A stretch of 64,000 nucleotides of DNA from Gemmataceae bacterium (GTDB lineage Bacteria > Planctomycetota > Planctomycetia > Gemmatales > Gemmataceae): assembly GCA_901538445.1 (NCBI GenBank), contig LR594584.1:2947586-3011585 (forward strand), written 5' to 3'. The notes beneath the pieces were generated by a model that did not search any database, was not told the DNA's origin, and saw only the letters and a list, made by a program, of their open reading frames with translations. How positions within the stretch are numbered: position 1 is the stretch's first letter; the number at the start of each line of letters is the position of its first letter. The translations under genes were made by a program, and so were the position numbers. Positions 1 through 8,991 of the stretch are shown in pieces.

Positions 1-645
1 ACGGGCAGCGTGTTCCTGTTCAGCGGGCAAGAGTATCTCGCCGAAACCCGCATCATGCTGAAGGAGATCGGGTTCCACGTGCGCAACACGATCGCCTGGT
101 ACAACACCTTCGGCCAGGCACAGCAGCGCAAGTTCACTCCGAGCTGGACCGCGATCCATTACGCGACCAAGCACCCGACGGACTTCACGTTCAACGCGGA
201 TGCCGTTCGGGTCCCGTCCGCCCGCCAGTTGATTTACCGCGACAAGCGCGCCAACCCGAAGGGCAAGCTCCCGGACGACGTTTGGGTGCTTCTGCCGGAG
301 ACGCAGGCTCCCGAGTGCTTTGATCCGCGTTCGGATCTGTGGCTCCAGAGCCGCGTCTGCGGGACCTTCCGGGAGCGCGTCGAGCACGTCACCCAACTGC
401 CCATCGCCCTGGTCGAGCGCATCATCCGCGTCGCGTCCAATCCGGGCGACACCGTGTTCGATCCCTTCGCCGGCACCGGCACGGCTCTCCTCGCCGCCCT
501 GCGTCTGGGCCGCCGTGCGCTGGGCATCGAGCTTTCTGCCGAGACGGCAGCGCTCGCACGCGCTCGTCTGGCGAAGGAGTTCCCTCAGTACGTCGGCACC
601 GCCTCGGTCCCTCATGAGGTCATGCCCGAAGGAGTGAAGTCATGA
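1..645 (+). CDS. DNA methyltransferase, N4/N6 class, C-terminal part (cut by window edge)
   Basis: The reading frame is open from base 1, so the start lies outside the window. The visible 214 residues end in a classic S-adenosylmethionine-binding motif, VFDPFAGTGTALLAALRLG, followed by an acidic GIELS. This is the C-terminal half of a beta-class amino methyltransferase (DNA_methylase N4/N6 family), in which the catalytic DPPY motif precedes the FxGxG motif; the DPPY motif must be upstream of base 1. It would methylate adenine N6 or cytosine N4 in DNA. The stop overlaps the next start by four bases, so it is co-transcribed with the ATPase. In this replication-gene setting it is probably an orphan, element-borne methylase; no nuclease partner is visible. 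Confidence 0.85.
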   Translation, partial: TGSVFLFSGQEYLAETRIMLKEIGFHVRNTIAWYNTFGQAQQRKFTPSWTAIHYATKHPTDFTFNADAVRVPSARQLIYRDKRANPKGKLPDDVWVLLPETQAPECFDPRSDLWLQSRVCGTFRERVEHVTQLPIALVERIIRVASNPGDTVFDPFAGTGTALLAALRLGRRALGIELSAETAALARARLAKEFPQYVGTASVPHEVMPEGVKS

Positions 646-1505
646 AACGGTCTCAGCCTCCGTCGCTCGCCGACGTCCGCACGGCGAGTTCCGGCCAGCC
701 GAATCGTGTCATCCTGCACGGCGTCGAAGGCGTCGGCAAAACCTCCTTCGCGAGCCGTGCACCGCGGCCGGTCTTCCTGATGACCAGCGGCGAAACGGGT
801 CTGGACACGTTGATCAACGCGGGGCAGGTGCCGGAAACGGCACACTTCCCCGAACTGCGCACCTGGAAGGACCTGCGCGCCGCCCTGGCGGCACTGCAGG
901 ACGAGCCGCACGACTTCCGCACGCTCGCGCTCGACACGCTCAACGGTGCCGAGCGCCTGTGCCACGAGTACGTCTGCCAGCGCGACTTCGACGGCAACTG
1001 GGGCCGTGACGGCTTCACCGCCTTCATGACCGGGTACGAGGTGGCACTGGCCGAGTGGCGCGCCTTCCTCGACGGCCTCGATCGTCTGCGGACCGTGCGC
1101 AAGATGTCCATCCTGGCGCTCGCCCACACCAAGATCACCACGTTCAAGAACCCGGAGGGGAGTGACTACGACCGCTTCACCCCGGACCTGCACCACAAGA
1201 CGTGGTCGCTCACGCACAAGTGGGCGGACATGGTCCTGTTCGCGAACTTCGTGGCTCACGTCGACGGCAAGACCGGCGACGCGAAGGGCAAGGCCAAGGG
1301 CGGTCATCGCCGCGTGCTGTACACGACCCGGACGGCGGCGTTCGACGCCAAGAACCGCCACGGCCTGCCCGAGCAGATCGACGCCGGTCGCAACGCCCCA
1401 GAGGCGTGGGAGAATTTTTTCCAGGCCTTGCGGGCCGCCAAACCGATCTCGCCCGCCGGGTCCGCTGATGGTCAGCGGGCCGACGAAACCCGTAACGACA
1501 GTTAG
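642..1505 (+). CDS. Sak4-like / AAA_24-type phage recombination ATPase
   Basis: 287 residues. A Walker A loop GVEGVGKTS lies at residues 27-35 and a Walker B-like strand (LALDTL) about 70 residues later; the rest resembles the RecA-fold ATPases (AAA_24 / Sak4) that phages and mobile elements encode beside a single-strand-binding protein to drive annealing or strand exchange. The start ATG overlaps the methyltransferase stop (ATGA) and is preceded by GGAG. The next gene, ten bases on, encodes a single-strand-binding-like protein, which is the usual Sak4 pairing. The ATPase call is firm; the recombination role is inferred from neighbours. Confidence 0.75.
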   Translation: MKRSQPPSLADVRTASSGQPNRVILHGVEGVGKTSFASRAPRPVFLMTSGETGLDTLINAGQVPETAHFPELRTWKDLRAALAALQDEPHDFRTLALDTLNGAERLCHEYVCQRDFDGNWGRDGFTAFMTGYEVALAEWRAFLDGLDRLRTVRKMSILALAHTKITTFKNPEGSDYDRFTPDLHHKTWSLTHKWADMVLFANFVAHVDGKTGDAKGKAKGGHRRVLYTTRTAAFDAKNRHGLPEQIDAGRNAPEAWENFFQALRAAKPISPAGSADGQRADETRNDS

Positions 1506-1514
1506 GAGTCGAAG

Positions 1515-2012
1515 ATGGCCACGACGTACACCGCCGGCAAGTACCAGGCGGAAGTCCTCGACCAGGGCTTCACGGAGTCCGCCTCGAAGGGCACTCCGGC
1601 GTTCTACCTCCAGCTGAAGATCCTCGGGCGCTACGACGCCGGGGGCGTGGTGCAGCCGTGCCAACAGTACGAACGCACGTACACGCAGTACCTCGCAAAC
1701 GAAATCGGCGTCAACATTCTCAAGGACGACCTGAAGGCCCTCGGCGTGCAGGTCACGGAACTCACGCAACTCAACCCCGAGGTGCCCGGCCACGAGAGCC
1801 TGGTGGGCCGCACGATCGACGTGGAGTGCAAGATCGAGAGCTACAACGGCAAGCAGATGGAGCGCTGGAGCGTCCCGCGGCGGAAGCAGGCCAAGCTGAG
1901 CCGGGATGCGATCCGCGACCTCGATGCCAAGTTCAGCCATCTGCTCCGCGACGGCACCGTGCCGCCCAAGCCGCCGGCCGCAAAGCCGAACTCGACCGAC
2001 AGCCCCTTTTAG
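1515..2012 (+). CDS. SSB-like / DUF669-like single-strand-DNA-binding protein
   Basis: 165 residues with a compact beta-rich core (KYQAEVLDQGF, FYLQLKILG, then IDVECKIESYNG) and a proline-rich tail that ends in TDSPF. That end resembles the acidic C-terminal tip of bacterial SSB (DDDIPF), which recruits partner enzymes. The core resembles phage DUF669-type proteins found next to Sak-type ATPases. A strong Shine-Dalgarno TTAGGAG lies just before the ATG. It follows the ATPase by nine bases and precedes the primase-helicase. The role is inferred from the tail and from context; I did not confirm the fold. Confidence 0.6.
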   Translation: MATTYTAGKYQAEVLDQGFTESASKGTPAFYLQLKILGRYDAGGVVQPCQQYERTYTQYLANEIGVNILKDDLKALGVQVTELTQLNPEVPGHESLVGRTIDVECKIESYNGKQMERWSVPRRKQAKLSRDAIRDLDAKFSHLLRDGTVPPKPPAAKPNSTDSPF

Positions 2013-2082
2013 CGTGTCCGTGTGCCGCTGACGGTCCAGTCGGCGGCCCTGACTAACCATTGACGCGAGCCGCAGCGGGGAT

Positions 2083-4620
2083 GTGGTGATGCAGGTTCCG
2101 TACACGTTGTCCGTCTTCCTGAACAAGCTGGCGCAAGCCGGCGGGGGGCCGTTCCGTCGGGAGGGCGAGGAGTTCCGCGGTCGGTGTCCCGCCCACGCCG
2201 ACAACGGTCCCTCGCTGTACGTCTGCGCCAAGGACGGCAGGATCCTCATCAACTGCAAGGCGGGTTGCACGGCCCTGGCCGTTTGCGAGGCGGCCGACCA
2301 CGCGACGGCCGACCTGACTTACGACGAGGACGAGCCCTGGACGGAACTGGCCGCGCCGGTTGACGCTTCGGGGCCGCACACGGCGACCGGGCCGTTGCCG
2401 ACGCCGTCAACCGGTTCCGCCCACGCCCAGTTGCCCACTGCGGACCTGCGTCACGCCGTCTACGACACCCTCCTGGCTCCTCTCGAACTGAGCGAGGCCC
2501 ACTTCGAGGAATTGCGCCGCCGCGGACTGCCGGCCGCGGAGATTCAGCGGCGCGGATACAAGACCATCGATAGTGCCCGGCTTGCGGCGGCCCTCGATCC
2601 GCTGCTGAACACACACGGCCGCGACCGCCTGCTGAGCGTCCCGGGATTCCAGGAGCGCGGCGACCGGGTGGTGCTCCCGATCGCCAAGGGGTTCCTGATT
2701 CCGGTGCGTGGCCCCGCGGGTCACATTCAGGCACTCAAGGTGCGCCACGATTCCAGCCACGCGGGCGCGAAGTACACCTGGGTTAGTAGCCGAGAGGCCT
2801 CCTGCGGGAACGTCGTCCACGTTCCCCTGGGCGTCCAGCCGCCGGTGGCGCTCGCCCGGCTCACGGAGGGCGAACTCAAGGCGGACGTGGCCACCGTCTT
2901 GAGCGGCGTCCCAACCGTGTCGGCCCCCGGCGTGTCGAACTGGCCCCAGACCATTCCTGTCCTGAAAGCCTTGGGGGCGAAGACGGTCCGGGTCGCGTTC
3001 GACCAGGACGGCAAGCCCGGCACGCTCAAGGAACTGCGGGCGGCCATCCACGGCCTCACTCGCGAGGGGTTTTCCATCGAGGTCGAGTGGTGGGACGGCG
3101 CCGCCGGCAAAGGCATTGACGATGTACTCGCCGGCGACGGGTTGATCGAGATCGTGCCGGGGCTCCAAGCTCTGGTCCGGCTCGATGACGCCCTCTACCA
3201 GCCCGGCCCGAGCCTGGCCGGGGAGGCCGAGCCGGAGCCCGTAGCTTTCCCCACGGACGTGTTTCCGCCGACCCTGGAAGCCTTCTGCCGTCAAGTGGCG
3301 GAGGCCACATCCACGCCCCCGGATTTCGCCGGCCACACCATGTTGGCAACTGCCGGCGCGAGTATCGGCAACAGCCGGGCACTTTGCCTGAAGGAACACA
3401 TCTGGTACGAGTCGCCACGCTTCTACAGCTTGAGCGTCGGCGACCCGGCCAGCGGCAAGACGCCGGCGATCGATGCCGTCGTCAAGCCCTACCAGTCGCT
3501 CCAGATGCGGCTCCTTGCCAAGTACGACCAGGACATGTCGGCGTTCGCGCAGGCGGGGGCGGAGTACGAACTGGCCGTCAAGGAGAACCGCGCCCGGCCG
3601 GCCGACGAGCGGCAGACGCTGCCGGCGCCGCCGGAGGAACCCGCCGCACCGGAACGGTTCGTGGCGGTCGATGCCACGGTCGAGTCGCTGGCCCCGCTCC
3701 TGGCCGCCAACCCGCGCGGCCTGCTCATGCCGCAGGACGAGGGCGTCGGCTGGGTTCGCGGCATGGGCCAGTACAAGGGCGGCAAGGGCAACGACCGGCA
3801 GTTCTGGTTGTCGGGCTGGTCCGGGAAGGGCCACATGGTGGACCGCAAGGGCCAGGGCAGCGTGCCGATCAGCATCCCCCGGCCGTTCATCAACGTCGTG
3901 GGCAGCATCCCGCCGGACATGCTCGGCGAACTCGACGACCACCGCAGCCGGCAGGACGGCTTCCTGCACCGCATCCTCTTCACGTTCCCGCGGGCGCAAA
4001 CCGGAGCCGACTGGACCGAGGTGACCGTCTCGCCCGAATCGAAGCAAGCGTGGGAGAGCACGCTCGTGGGTTTGCGATCCTTGTCCATGCAGGAGATGGA
4101 GGACGGTGGCCTCGGCTACCGAGTCGTTCACTTCACCCCGGAAGCCAAGCAGGCGTGGGTCGATTGGTGGAACGCCCACGCCGCCGAGATTCGCAACCCG
4201 GACTTGCCCGTCGCGCTCATCGGCCCCTGGGGCAAACTGAAGTCCTACACCGCCCGGCTGGCCCTGACTCTGCATTACCTCTGGCTCTTGCAGACCGCTC
4301 AGGACGAGGGCGGCCTCGGCGAGGAGTGCGTGCGGCGTGCGATCCGCCTGATCGACTATTACAAATCGCACCTGCGCCTGGTCTACTCCCGTTTGCGGCA
4401 GACGCCGGAAGAGAACCGCGTCCTGGAGGTCATCGACTGGGTGCGAAAGAACGCCGGTCAGTGCACGGTCCGCGACATGGTGCGTGCCAAGAAAGCCCCC
4501 ACCGCCGCGGACGCCAAGAAACTGCTCAAGGAACTTGAGGAGCGCGGTTACGGCCGGGCCGAACACCGGCCGGGCCGAAACGGCCGGCAGGTCCCCTGGT
4601 TTGTATTTGACCCGGTCTGA
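2083..4620 (+). CDS. Primase-helicase with CHC2-like zinc finger and DUF3987-type helicase
   Basis: 845 residues. A zinc-binding N-terminus has C35, H38, C58 and C62, as in CHC2-type primase fingers. A Toprim-like stretch follows (TEGELKADV near residue 265, AFDQDGK near 307). A second half shows a Walker A GDPASGKTPA near residue 453 and the overall look of DUF3987 proteins, which pair a primase region with a helicase. It would make primers and unwind DNA for element replication together with the downstream polymerase. The listed start is GTG; an in-frame ATG six bases later (2089) is equally possible, with the G-rich stretch at 2071-2080 as ribosome site. The stop codon lies at the left edge of the repeat array. 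Confidence 0.75.
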   Translation: MVMQVPYTLSVFLNKLAQAGGGPFRREGEEFRGRCPAHADNGPSLYVCAKDGRILINCKAGCTALAVCEAADHATADLTYDEDEPWTELAAPVDASGPHTATGPLPTPSTGSAHAQLPTADLRHAVYDTLLAPLELSEAHFEELRRRGLPAAEIQRRGYKTIDSARLAAALDPLLNTHGRDRLLSVPGFQERGDRVVLPIAKGFLIPVRGPAGHIQALKVRHDSSHAGAKYTWVSSREASCGNVVHVPLGVQPPVALARLTEGELKADVATVLSGVPTVSAPGVSNWPQTIPVLKALGAKTVRVAFDQDGKPGTLKELRAAIHGLTREGFSIEVEWWDGAAGKGIDDVLAGDGLIEIVPGLQALVRLDDALYQPGPSLAGEAEPEPVAFPTDVFPPTLEAFCRQVAEATSTPPDFAGHTMLATAGASIGNSRALCLKEHIWYESPRFYSLSVGDPASGKTPAIDAVVKPYQSLQMRLLAKYDQDMSAFAQAGAEYELAVKENRARPADERQTLPAPPEEPAAPERFVAVDATVESLAPLLAANPRGLLMPQDEGVGWVRGMGQYKGGKGNDRQFWLSGWSGKGHMVDRKGQGSVPISIPRPFINVVGSIPPDMLGELDDHRSRQDGFLHRILFTFPRAQTGADWTEVTVSPESKQAWESTLVGLRSLSMQEMEDGGLGYRVVHFTPEAKQAWVDWWNAHAAEIRNPDLPVALIGPWGKLKSYTARLALTLHYLWLLQTAQDEGGLGEECVRRAIRLIDYYKSHLRLVYSRLRQTPEENRVLEVIDWVRKNAGQCTVRDMVRAKKAPTAADAKKLLKELEERGYGRAEHRPGRNGRQVPWFVFDPV

Positions 4621-4900
4621 GAAGTGTCGAAGCAGTGTCGAACCCTGTTTCGACACTTCTGATTGGCACAAGACCAATGCACGAAGATAGTTGTGGCGTG
4701 AGGCCGGCACAATGTCGAGTGTCGAAAGCGGGAATCGAAAAACATCTGAACCCGGACGAACATCCCGCCCGGGGTTCCCAGAGACTCTGGCTTCGACACT
4801 CGACACTTCATGCGGTGAAACGTCGAAGACACGGCAGAGTTGAGAGTTCGGACAACGAATAGTGTCGAAATCGGGTTCGACACTTCTTCGACACTATTCG
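4618..4900. repeat. Two-armed array of GTGTCGAA motifs (imperfect 283-bp dyad)
   Basis: Outer cluster A has GTGTCGAA at 4624, 4635 and, inverted, at 4649. Its mirror A' has one at 4862 and inverted copies at 4876 and 4887, with identical spacings (11 and 14 bases). Inner cluster B (TGTCGAGTGTCGAA, 4713-4726) mirrors B' (4792-4805). Reverse-complementing the right arm aligns it to the left arm without gaps, but identity is high only inside the clusters. Each outer cluster also has its own perfect hairpin arms (4620-4631 with 4649-4660; 4856-4869 with 4887-4900), both with 17-base loops. It fills the gap between the primase-helicase and the polymerase, so it may be an operator, an origin with iterons, or a recombination site. 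Confidence 0.85.
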
Positions 4901-4927
4901 GGAATCCCCCTCCAGGTGGACGGAGTC

Positions 4928-7456
4928 ATGGAAGCCATCCTCGAACTGCCCTCCGTCGTCATCGGCGACCAGGTCTTCCTCTACAACGGTCGCTGGTCCG
5001 GCCAGCGTCTGTTGCCGCAGGACGGTAACGTGGCCTTTGATACAGAGACCGAGGTCGTGGATCTCAAGCGGGAGATTCCTCGCCTCGCCCTCGCTTCCGC
5101 CAGCGCCGGTGAGGGGGACAATTGCCTGATCCATCCCGACGATGTAGGCCGCTTCATTTTGGTGCACAAGGGACTGCACTTCATTTGTCACAACGCGGCC
5201 TTTGACTTCTGGGTCGTGGAACGGCATCTACGCCTGCGGCAGGAACTGGAGGCCCTTCGGGTCTGGTGGCGGATCGCCGACCAGAACCGCCTCCACGACT
5301 CCATGCTGATGGACATGCTCGTCCGACTGGCCCGGGACGACCGCTTCCCGGAGATGCGAGACCTCGCGGTGGTCGCGCAGCAGTACGCCGGGTTGACGAT
5401 CAGCAAGGATGACCCGTTCCGCATGCGATACGGTGAGATCATCGGCAAGAGCTGGGATGAGGTCGAAGAGGGCTTCTTCCGGTACGGCATCAAAGACGCC
5501 ATCGTCACCCGACTCGCGTACCTGGCGATTCGGAAACAGGCGGTGGCACTGGTCGAGGCGTTCGGCCGCGACCACCCCGAAATCCGTTCCGACGCACGGC
5601 AGAAGTTCGGCCTGCTGACCGAGGCCGTGCAGGTGAAAAAAGCCGTTGCCCTCGCACAGATCACACGCAACGGCATGACGGTGGACCTGGAGTGGGTGCG
5701 CCACAGCGAGGCCGGGTTGCGCGAGGAACTCCAGAAGGCCACCGCCCGGGCCCAGGCCGTCTGTCCCGTCTACAAGACGGACGAGCAGGGCCGGTTCGTT
5801 CTTTCGGGCAAGAGCCAGGTCCCCTCCTTCGACGACCAGTCGCTGCGGGAGGAGTTGACCCGGATCAAGATACAGATCGAACGGGAAACTCAGGCGGTGC
5901 TGCGCATTCCGACGACCGAGAAGGGGCTCTCGCGGTCCGTCAAGGTGTGGTCCGACTACAGCAACCTCCACCCGTTCCTCGGCCACTGGATCAAGGCGCA
6001 GGGACTGGCAAAGCTGATTCAGTTCTTCGCCCAGTTTCAGGACCAGGTCCCGCTGGGTGATCTGGCGAATGGTCTGCACGTTTCTGTCAGCGACCTCGCC
6101 ACCGTGTTGAAGATCGAACTCGTCGAGGGCAAGGGGGAGGTGGTCAAGGTCACGGAGACGCTCGCCACACTCCCCAGTAAGAGCCGCCGACTGAAAAAGC
6201 TGGGGCTAGAACCAACCCACGTTGGAGAGGCCATCCGATCCCTGGCCGAAACACACCGTCAACCCCTCCTGACGGTCCACCCCCGTTACAGCGTGATGAT
6301 CCGCAGCGGTCGGACGTCCTGCTCCGGCCCGAACGTCCAGCAGATCCCCAAGGACAGTGCCTTTCGACAGGCCTTCATCGCCCGGCCGGGTTCCTTGCTG
6401 CTGATCGCGGATTACTCGTTCATCGAGTTGCGCACCTTCGCGGCCACGGCCCTGAAGCGCTACGGCTGGTCGAAGATGGCCGACGTCATCATGCGCGACG
6501 TCGACCCCCACGTTCACACCGGCGCGATGATGCTCGGCGTTCCCGTGGAGGAGTTCCTCACCTGGAAGAACAACGAAACGGTCGTCGAACGCACGACCGT
6601 CGACGGCGAGGAGAAGGTGACGCGGCTCAAGGACAAATTCGACCAGGCGCGTCAGGCCGCGAAGCCGGTGAATTTCGGCGTGCCGGGCGGTCTCGGGGTC
6701 TCAAGCCTCGTGAGCTACGCCCACAGCACCTACAAGGTGGATCTGACGCAGGAAGAGGCCAAGGCCCGCCGCGACCTTCTGACCAAGGAGATTTACCCGG
6801 AACTCGACCGGTACCTGGCCGAGGACGGCGCCGACATCATTGCCCGGAATTTACATGCACCACTCCGGGAGGTCCGCAACGAACTGGGCGACACGGCCCT
6901 GAGCTCCGTCGACAAGATTCTCACGGGCGACCCCAAACGGCAGGACGGCAAGCCTTACCAGAAGACGTTCGTTTCGCGCGTCTGGGCCGGCTTGGCGGGG
7001 CTGAACCGCAACCCCGGCTTGAAGGGCGCTCTGGAGAAGCGTGAGCCCAGCAAGGAATTGGCGGCCCGGGTATGCCAGGCGGGAGTTGCAACTCTGACCG
7101 GACGTATCCGCGGCCGTGTCCGCTACTCCCAGGCGCGGAATACCCCGTTTCAGGGCCTGGCGGCCGACGGCGCCGCGCTGGCGATGTTCGAGTTGGTCAA
7201 GGAAGGCTTCCTAGTCGTCGGCTTCATCCACGATGAAATCTTGACCCTGTTGCCGGACGAGGGCGGTTACGTTTCCGGGGCCAAAGTCCAGCGTGTCAAG
7301 GAGGTCATGTGCCGTCGCATGGAAGACGTCCTGATCGGCGACATCCCCGTGGACTGTGAGGTCGCCCTGGCCAGGCGCTGGAGCAAGAAGGCGAAGCTGA
7401 TCGAGCGGGACGGGAAGGTGTGCGCGTGGGAACCGCAGGGGGACGCACGACGGTGA
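4928..7456 (+). CDS. Family A DNA polymerase with 3'-5' exonuclease domain
   Basis: 842 residues from ATG 4928. The frame is open back to 4862, but those codons lie inside the repeat array and 4928 has AGGTGG seven bases upstream. The exonuclease domain shows DTE (residues 38-40), HNAAFDF, and a tyrosine-containing third motif. The polymerase domain shows motif A DYSFIELR (D495), an O-helix R575..K579..NFG, and motif C HDE (768-770). There is no 5' nuclease domain, typical of phage and plasmid polymerases. In motif B the usual Tyr is missing: the sequence reads NFGVPGGLG instead of NFGxxYG. It would replicate the element DNA primed by the upstream protein. Confidence 0.9.
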   Translation: MEAILELPSVVIGDQVFLYNGRWSGQRLLPQDGNVAFDTETEVVDLKREIPRLALASASAGEGDNCLIHPDDVGRFILVHKGLHFICHNAAFDFWVVERHLRLRQELEALRVWWRIADQNRLHDSMLMDMLVRLARDDRFPEMRDLAVVAQQYAGLTISKDDPFRMRYGEIIGKSWDEVEEGFFRYGIKDAIVTRLAYLAIRKQAVALVEAFGRDHPEIRSDARQKFGLLTEAVQVKKAVALAQITRNGMTVDLEWVRHSEAGLREELQKATARAQAVCPVYKTDEQGRFVLSGKSQVPSFDDQSLREELTRIKIQIERETQAVLRIPTTEKGLSRSVKVWSDYSNLHPFLGHWIKAQGLAKLIQFFAQFQDQVPLGDLANGLHVSVSDLATVLKIELVEGKGEVVKVTETLATLPSKSRRLKKLGLEPTHVGEAIRSLAETHRQPLLTVHPRYSVMIRSGRTSCSGPNVQQIPKDSAFRQAFIARPGSLLLIADYSFIELRTFAATALKRYGWSKMADVIMRDVDPHVHTGAMMLGVPVEEFLTWKNNETVVERTTVDGEEKVTRLKDKFDQARQAAKPVNFGVPGGLGVSSLVSYAHSTYKVDLTQEEAKARRDLLTKEIYPELDRYLAEDGADIIARNLHAPLREVRNELGDTALSSVDKILTGDPKRQDGKPYQKTFVSRVWAGLAGLNRNPGLKGALEKREPSKELAARVCQAGVATLTGRIRGRVRYSQARNTPFQGLAADGAALAMFELVKEGFLVVGFIHDEILTLLPDEGGYVSGAKVQRVKEVMCRRMEDVLIGDIPVDCEVALARRWSKKAKLIERDGKVCAWEPQGDARR

Positions 7457-7551
7457 TGTCCGGTCGGCCCCCGTTGGTAGCGGACTTGATCCGCTCTCGA
7501 AACCAAGGAAAAATCCATCGCTCACTGAGCGAAAAGGCGGAGGTAGTCGGT

Positions 7552-8412
7552 ATGGAAATCAACCCGATGGACTGGCTGCCGCACAGTTTCTCCCGCTCGC
7601 CGGCGTGGCGGATGTTGCGGGCGGAGTACCGGGTGCACGAAAAGACCCGGCCGGACCCGAGCGTCGACGACGAGTGGACGGAGGTCGCCCTCAAGCTGAT
7701 CCGCTCCCCCGGCGCGTTCGGCCCTGGTCATCCGGTTCAGGCTGCCTTCGCCCTGTGGACGAGGGAGCACGAGAGCCGCTGGCTCCTCGAAGCCCGGTTG
7801 CTGACGGCACAGTCCTTCGATGAGATCGCCGCGGCGTGTTCGCTTTCGACTGCAGCGGTCGAAGCCTACCACGAACTGTTCTTCCACGTCCGCCCGCGGC
7901 TCGACGCCCGCGACTGGGTGATGGCGATGGCCGTGCGGAGCGCGCCCATGAATGACTTCGCCGGCCCCCAGCCCGCCGGGATCTGGAAGTATGCCGCGTT
8001 CACCGGCGGCCCCCGCGTTCTCGAAGTGGTCCTGGCCGTAACACTCGGCCGGCCCCTTCCGGCATGGAAGAGCGAGACATTTTTGAAGAACCCTCCTTTG
8101 GAGGAGGCGTACTTCCGGACCAAGGTCAAGTTCACGCTCGCGGTGCTGACCGCGCGATCCGATCACCGGCTCGGGTCTCTCGTCGAACTGGGAGAACAAC
8201 TCCGCGCCCTCGCCGCAGAAGCCGGCTTCGCGGTCAGCGCCGACCCGCTCTTGCCGTTGATGGGCGAAATCCTCTCCGCACTCGGCTGTCCGGGTTCCGG
8301 TGTCTCCGAATCACCTAACCGCCCGACTGTCGGGAAAGCTCTGAAGAAACGTGCCCCGCGTCCCGCCCCCGTTTCTGTGCAACCCACCCGTGGAGAAAGC
8401 CGTGAAGAGTAA
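7552..8412 (+). CDS. Unknown protein with possible HTH segment, replication block
   Basis: 286 residues from ATG 7552, chosen because GGAGGT sits seven bases upstream; another start at 7456 would overlap the polymerase stop. I do not recognise a named family. A segment near residues 85-110 (SFDEIAAACSLSTAAVEAYHELF) has the spacing of a sigma-region-4-like helix-turn-helix, which would suggest DNA binding. It sits between the polymerase and another small unknown, with overlapping ends, so it is part of the same transcript. A regulator or a packaging-related protein are both possible. Confidence 0.7.
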   Translation: MEINPMDWLPHSFSRSPAWRMLRAEYRVHEKTRPDPSVDDEWTEVALKLIRSPGAFGPGHPVQAAFALWTREHESRWLLEARLLTAQSFDEIAAACSLSTAAVEAYHELFFHVRPRLDARDWVMAMAVRSAPMNDFAGPQPAGIWKYAAFTGGPRVLEVVLAVTLGRPLPAWKSETFLKNPPLEEAYFRTKVKFTLAVLTARSDHRLGSLVELGEQLRALAAEAGFAVSADPLLPLMGEILSALGCPGSGVSESPNRPTVGKALKKRAPRPAPVSVQPTRGESREE

Positions 8413-8932
8413 TCCGAAAGTTGCGCCCTCTGTTCCGAAGAAGCGAACGCCCAAGGCGCCCGCGGCGCCGGCGCAGGTCGCTACTCCCAAAACCGAGACA
8501 GAGGCGCCCCCGCCCGGTCTCGACGAATCACGCCACGCCGCGGCCCAGCGAGCGGCGCAGGGGGGCGAGGTTTTGCGACATAACGTCTTCGCGGCCTTCA
8601 TGGCCACGAGTCTCGCCCTCGACAAGTTCTTCGATGCCAATGCGTACCGGGTTTACCTGGCGGGTGTGATGCGCGACCTGGGCGATCCGAAAGACCCGAT
8701 CGAACGGATGCTGATCGAGCAACTCTGCCTCGCGCACTTTCGTGTGGGCCAGTTACACGGTGCGGCCGGTCAGGCGAACGGGCTGGAGGGCACGAAGTTG
8801 CTCAACAGCGTAGCCGCCCGGATGCTCGGTGAGATGCGGCGCACGGCGCTCTCGTTGAAGGCGTACCGGACCACAGCCACGCCGACGAATCATCAGAAAG
8901 ACCAACTCAAGCTCTTCAAAGCGGCGCAGTGA
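8402..8932 (+). CDS. Unknown conserved-looking planctomycete protein
   Basis: 176 residues from GTG 8402, which overlaps the previous stop and has TGGAG six bases upstream. The first 50 residues are rich in Pro, Ala, Lys and Thr and look disordered; the rest is helical (DPIERMLIEQLCLAHFRVGQLH, then ARMLGEMRRTALSLKAYR). Proteins of this style occur next to the following LNRGKRKGLTPEGRERL-type protein in planctomycete mobile regions, but I cannot name a family. It is likely in the same operon as the polymerase. Confidence 0.6.
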   Translation: MKSNPKVAPSVPKKRTPKAPAAPAQVATPKTETEAPPPGLDESRHAAAQRAAQGGEVLRHNVFAAFMATSLALDKFFDANAYRVYLAGVMRDLGDPKDPIERMLIEQLCLAHFRVGQLHGAAGQANGLEGTKLLNSVAARMLGEMRRTALSLKAYRTTATPTNHQKDQLKLFKAAQ

Positions 8933-8991
8933 CCTGTGCCGTGAGCCCCCGAAAGACCTCGCCCGCGTCAAGAAGCAAAGAAAGGATTCGT

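Noticed and set aside
612-2270. Long minus-strand frame (552 aa)
   Set aside because: It mirrors the ATPase and SSB-like genes on the other strand in GC-rich DNA; sequence is Arg/Gly/Leu-rich without motifs.
2407-4806. Long minus-strand frame (799 aa)
   Set aside because: Shadow of the primase-helicase gene; low-complexity composition and no domain.
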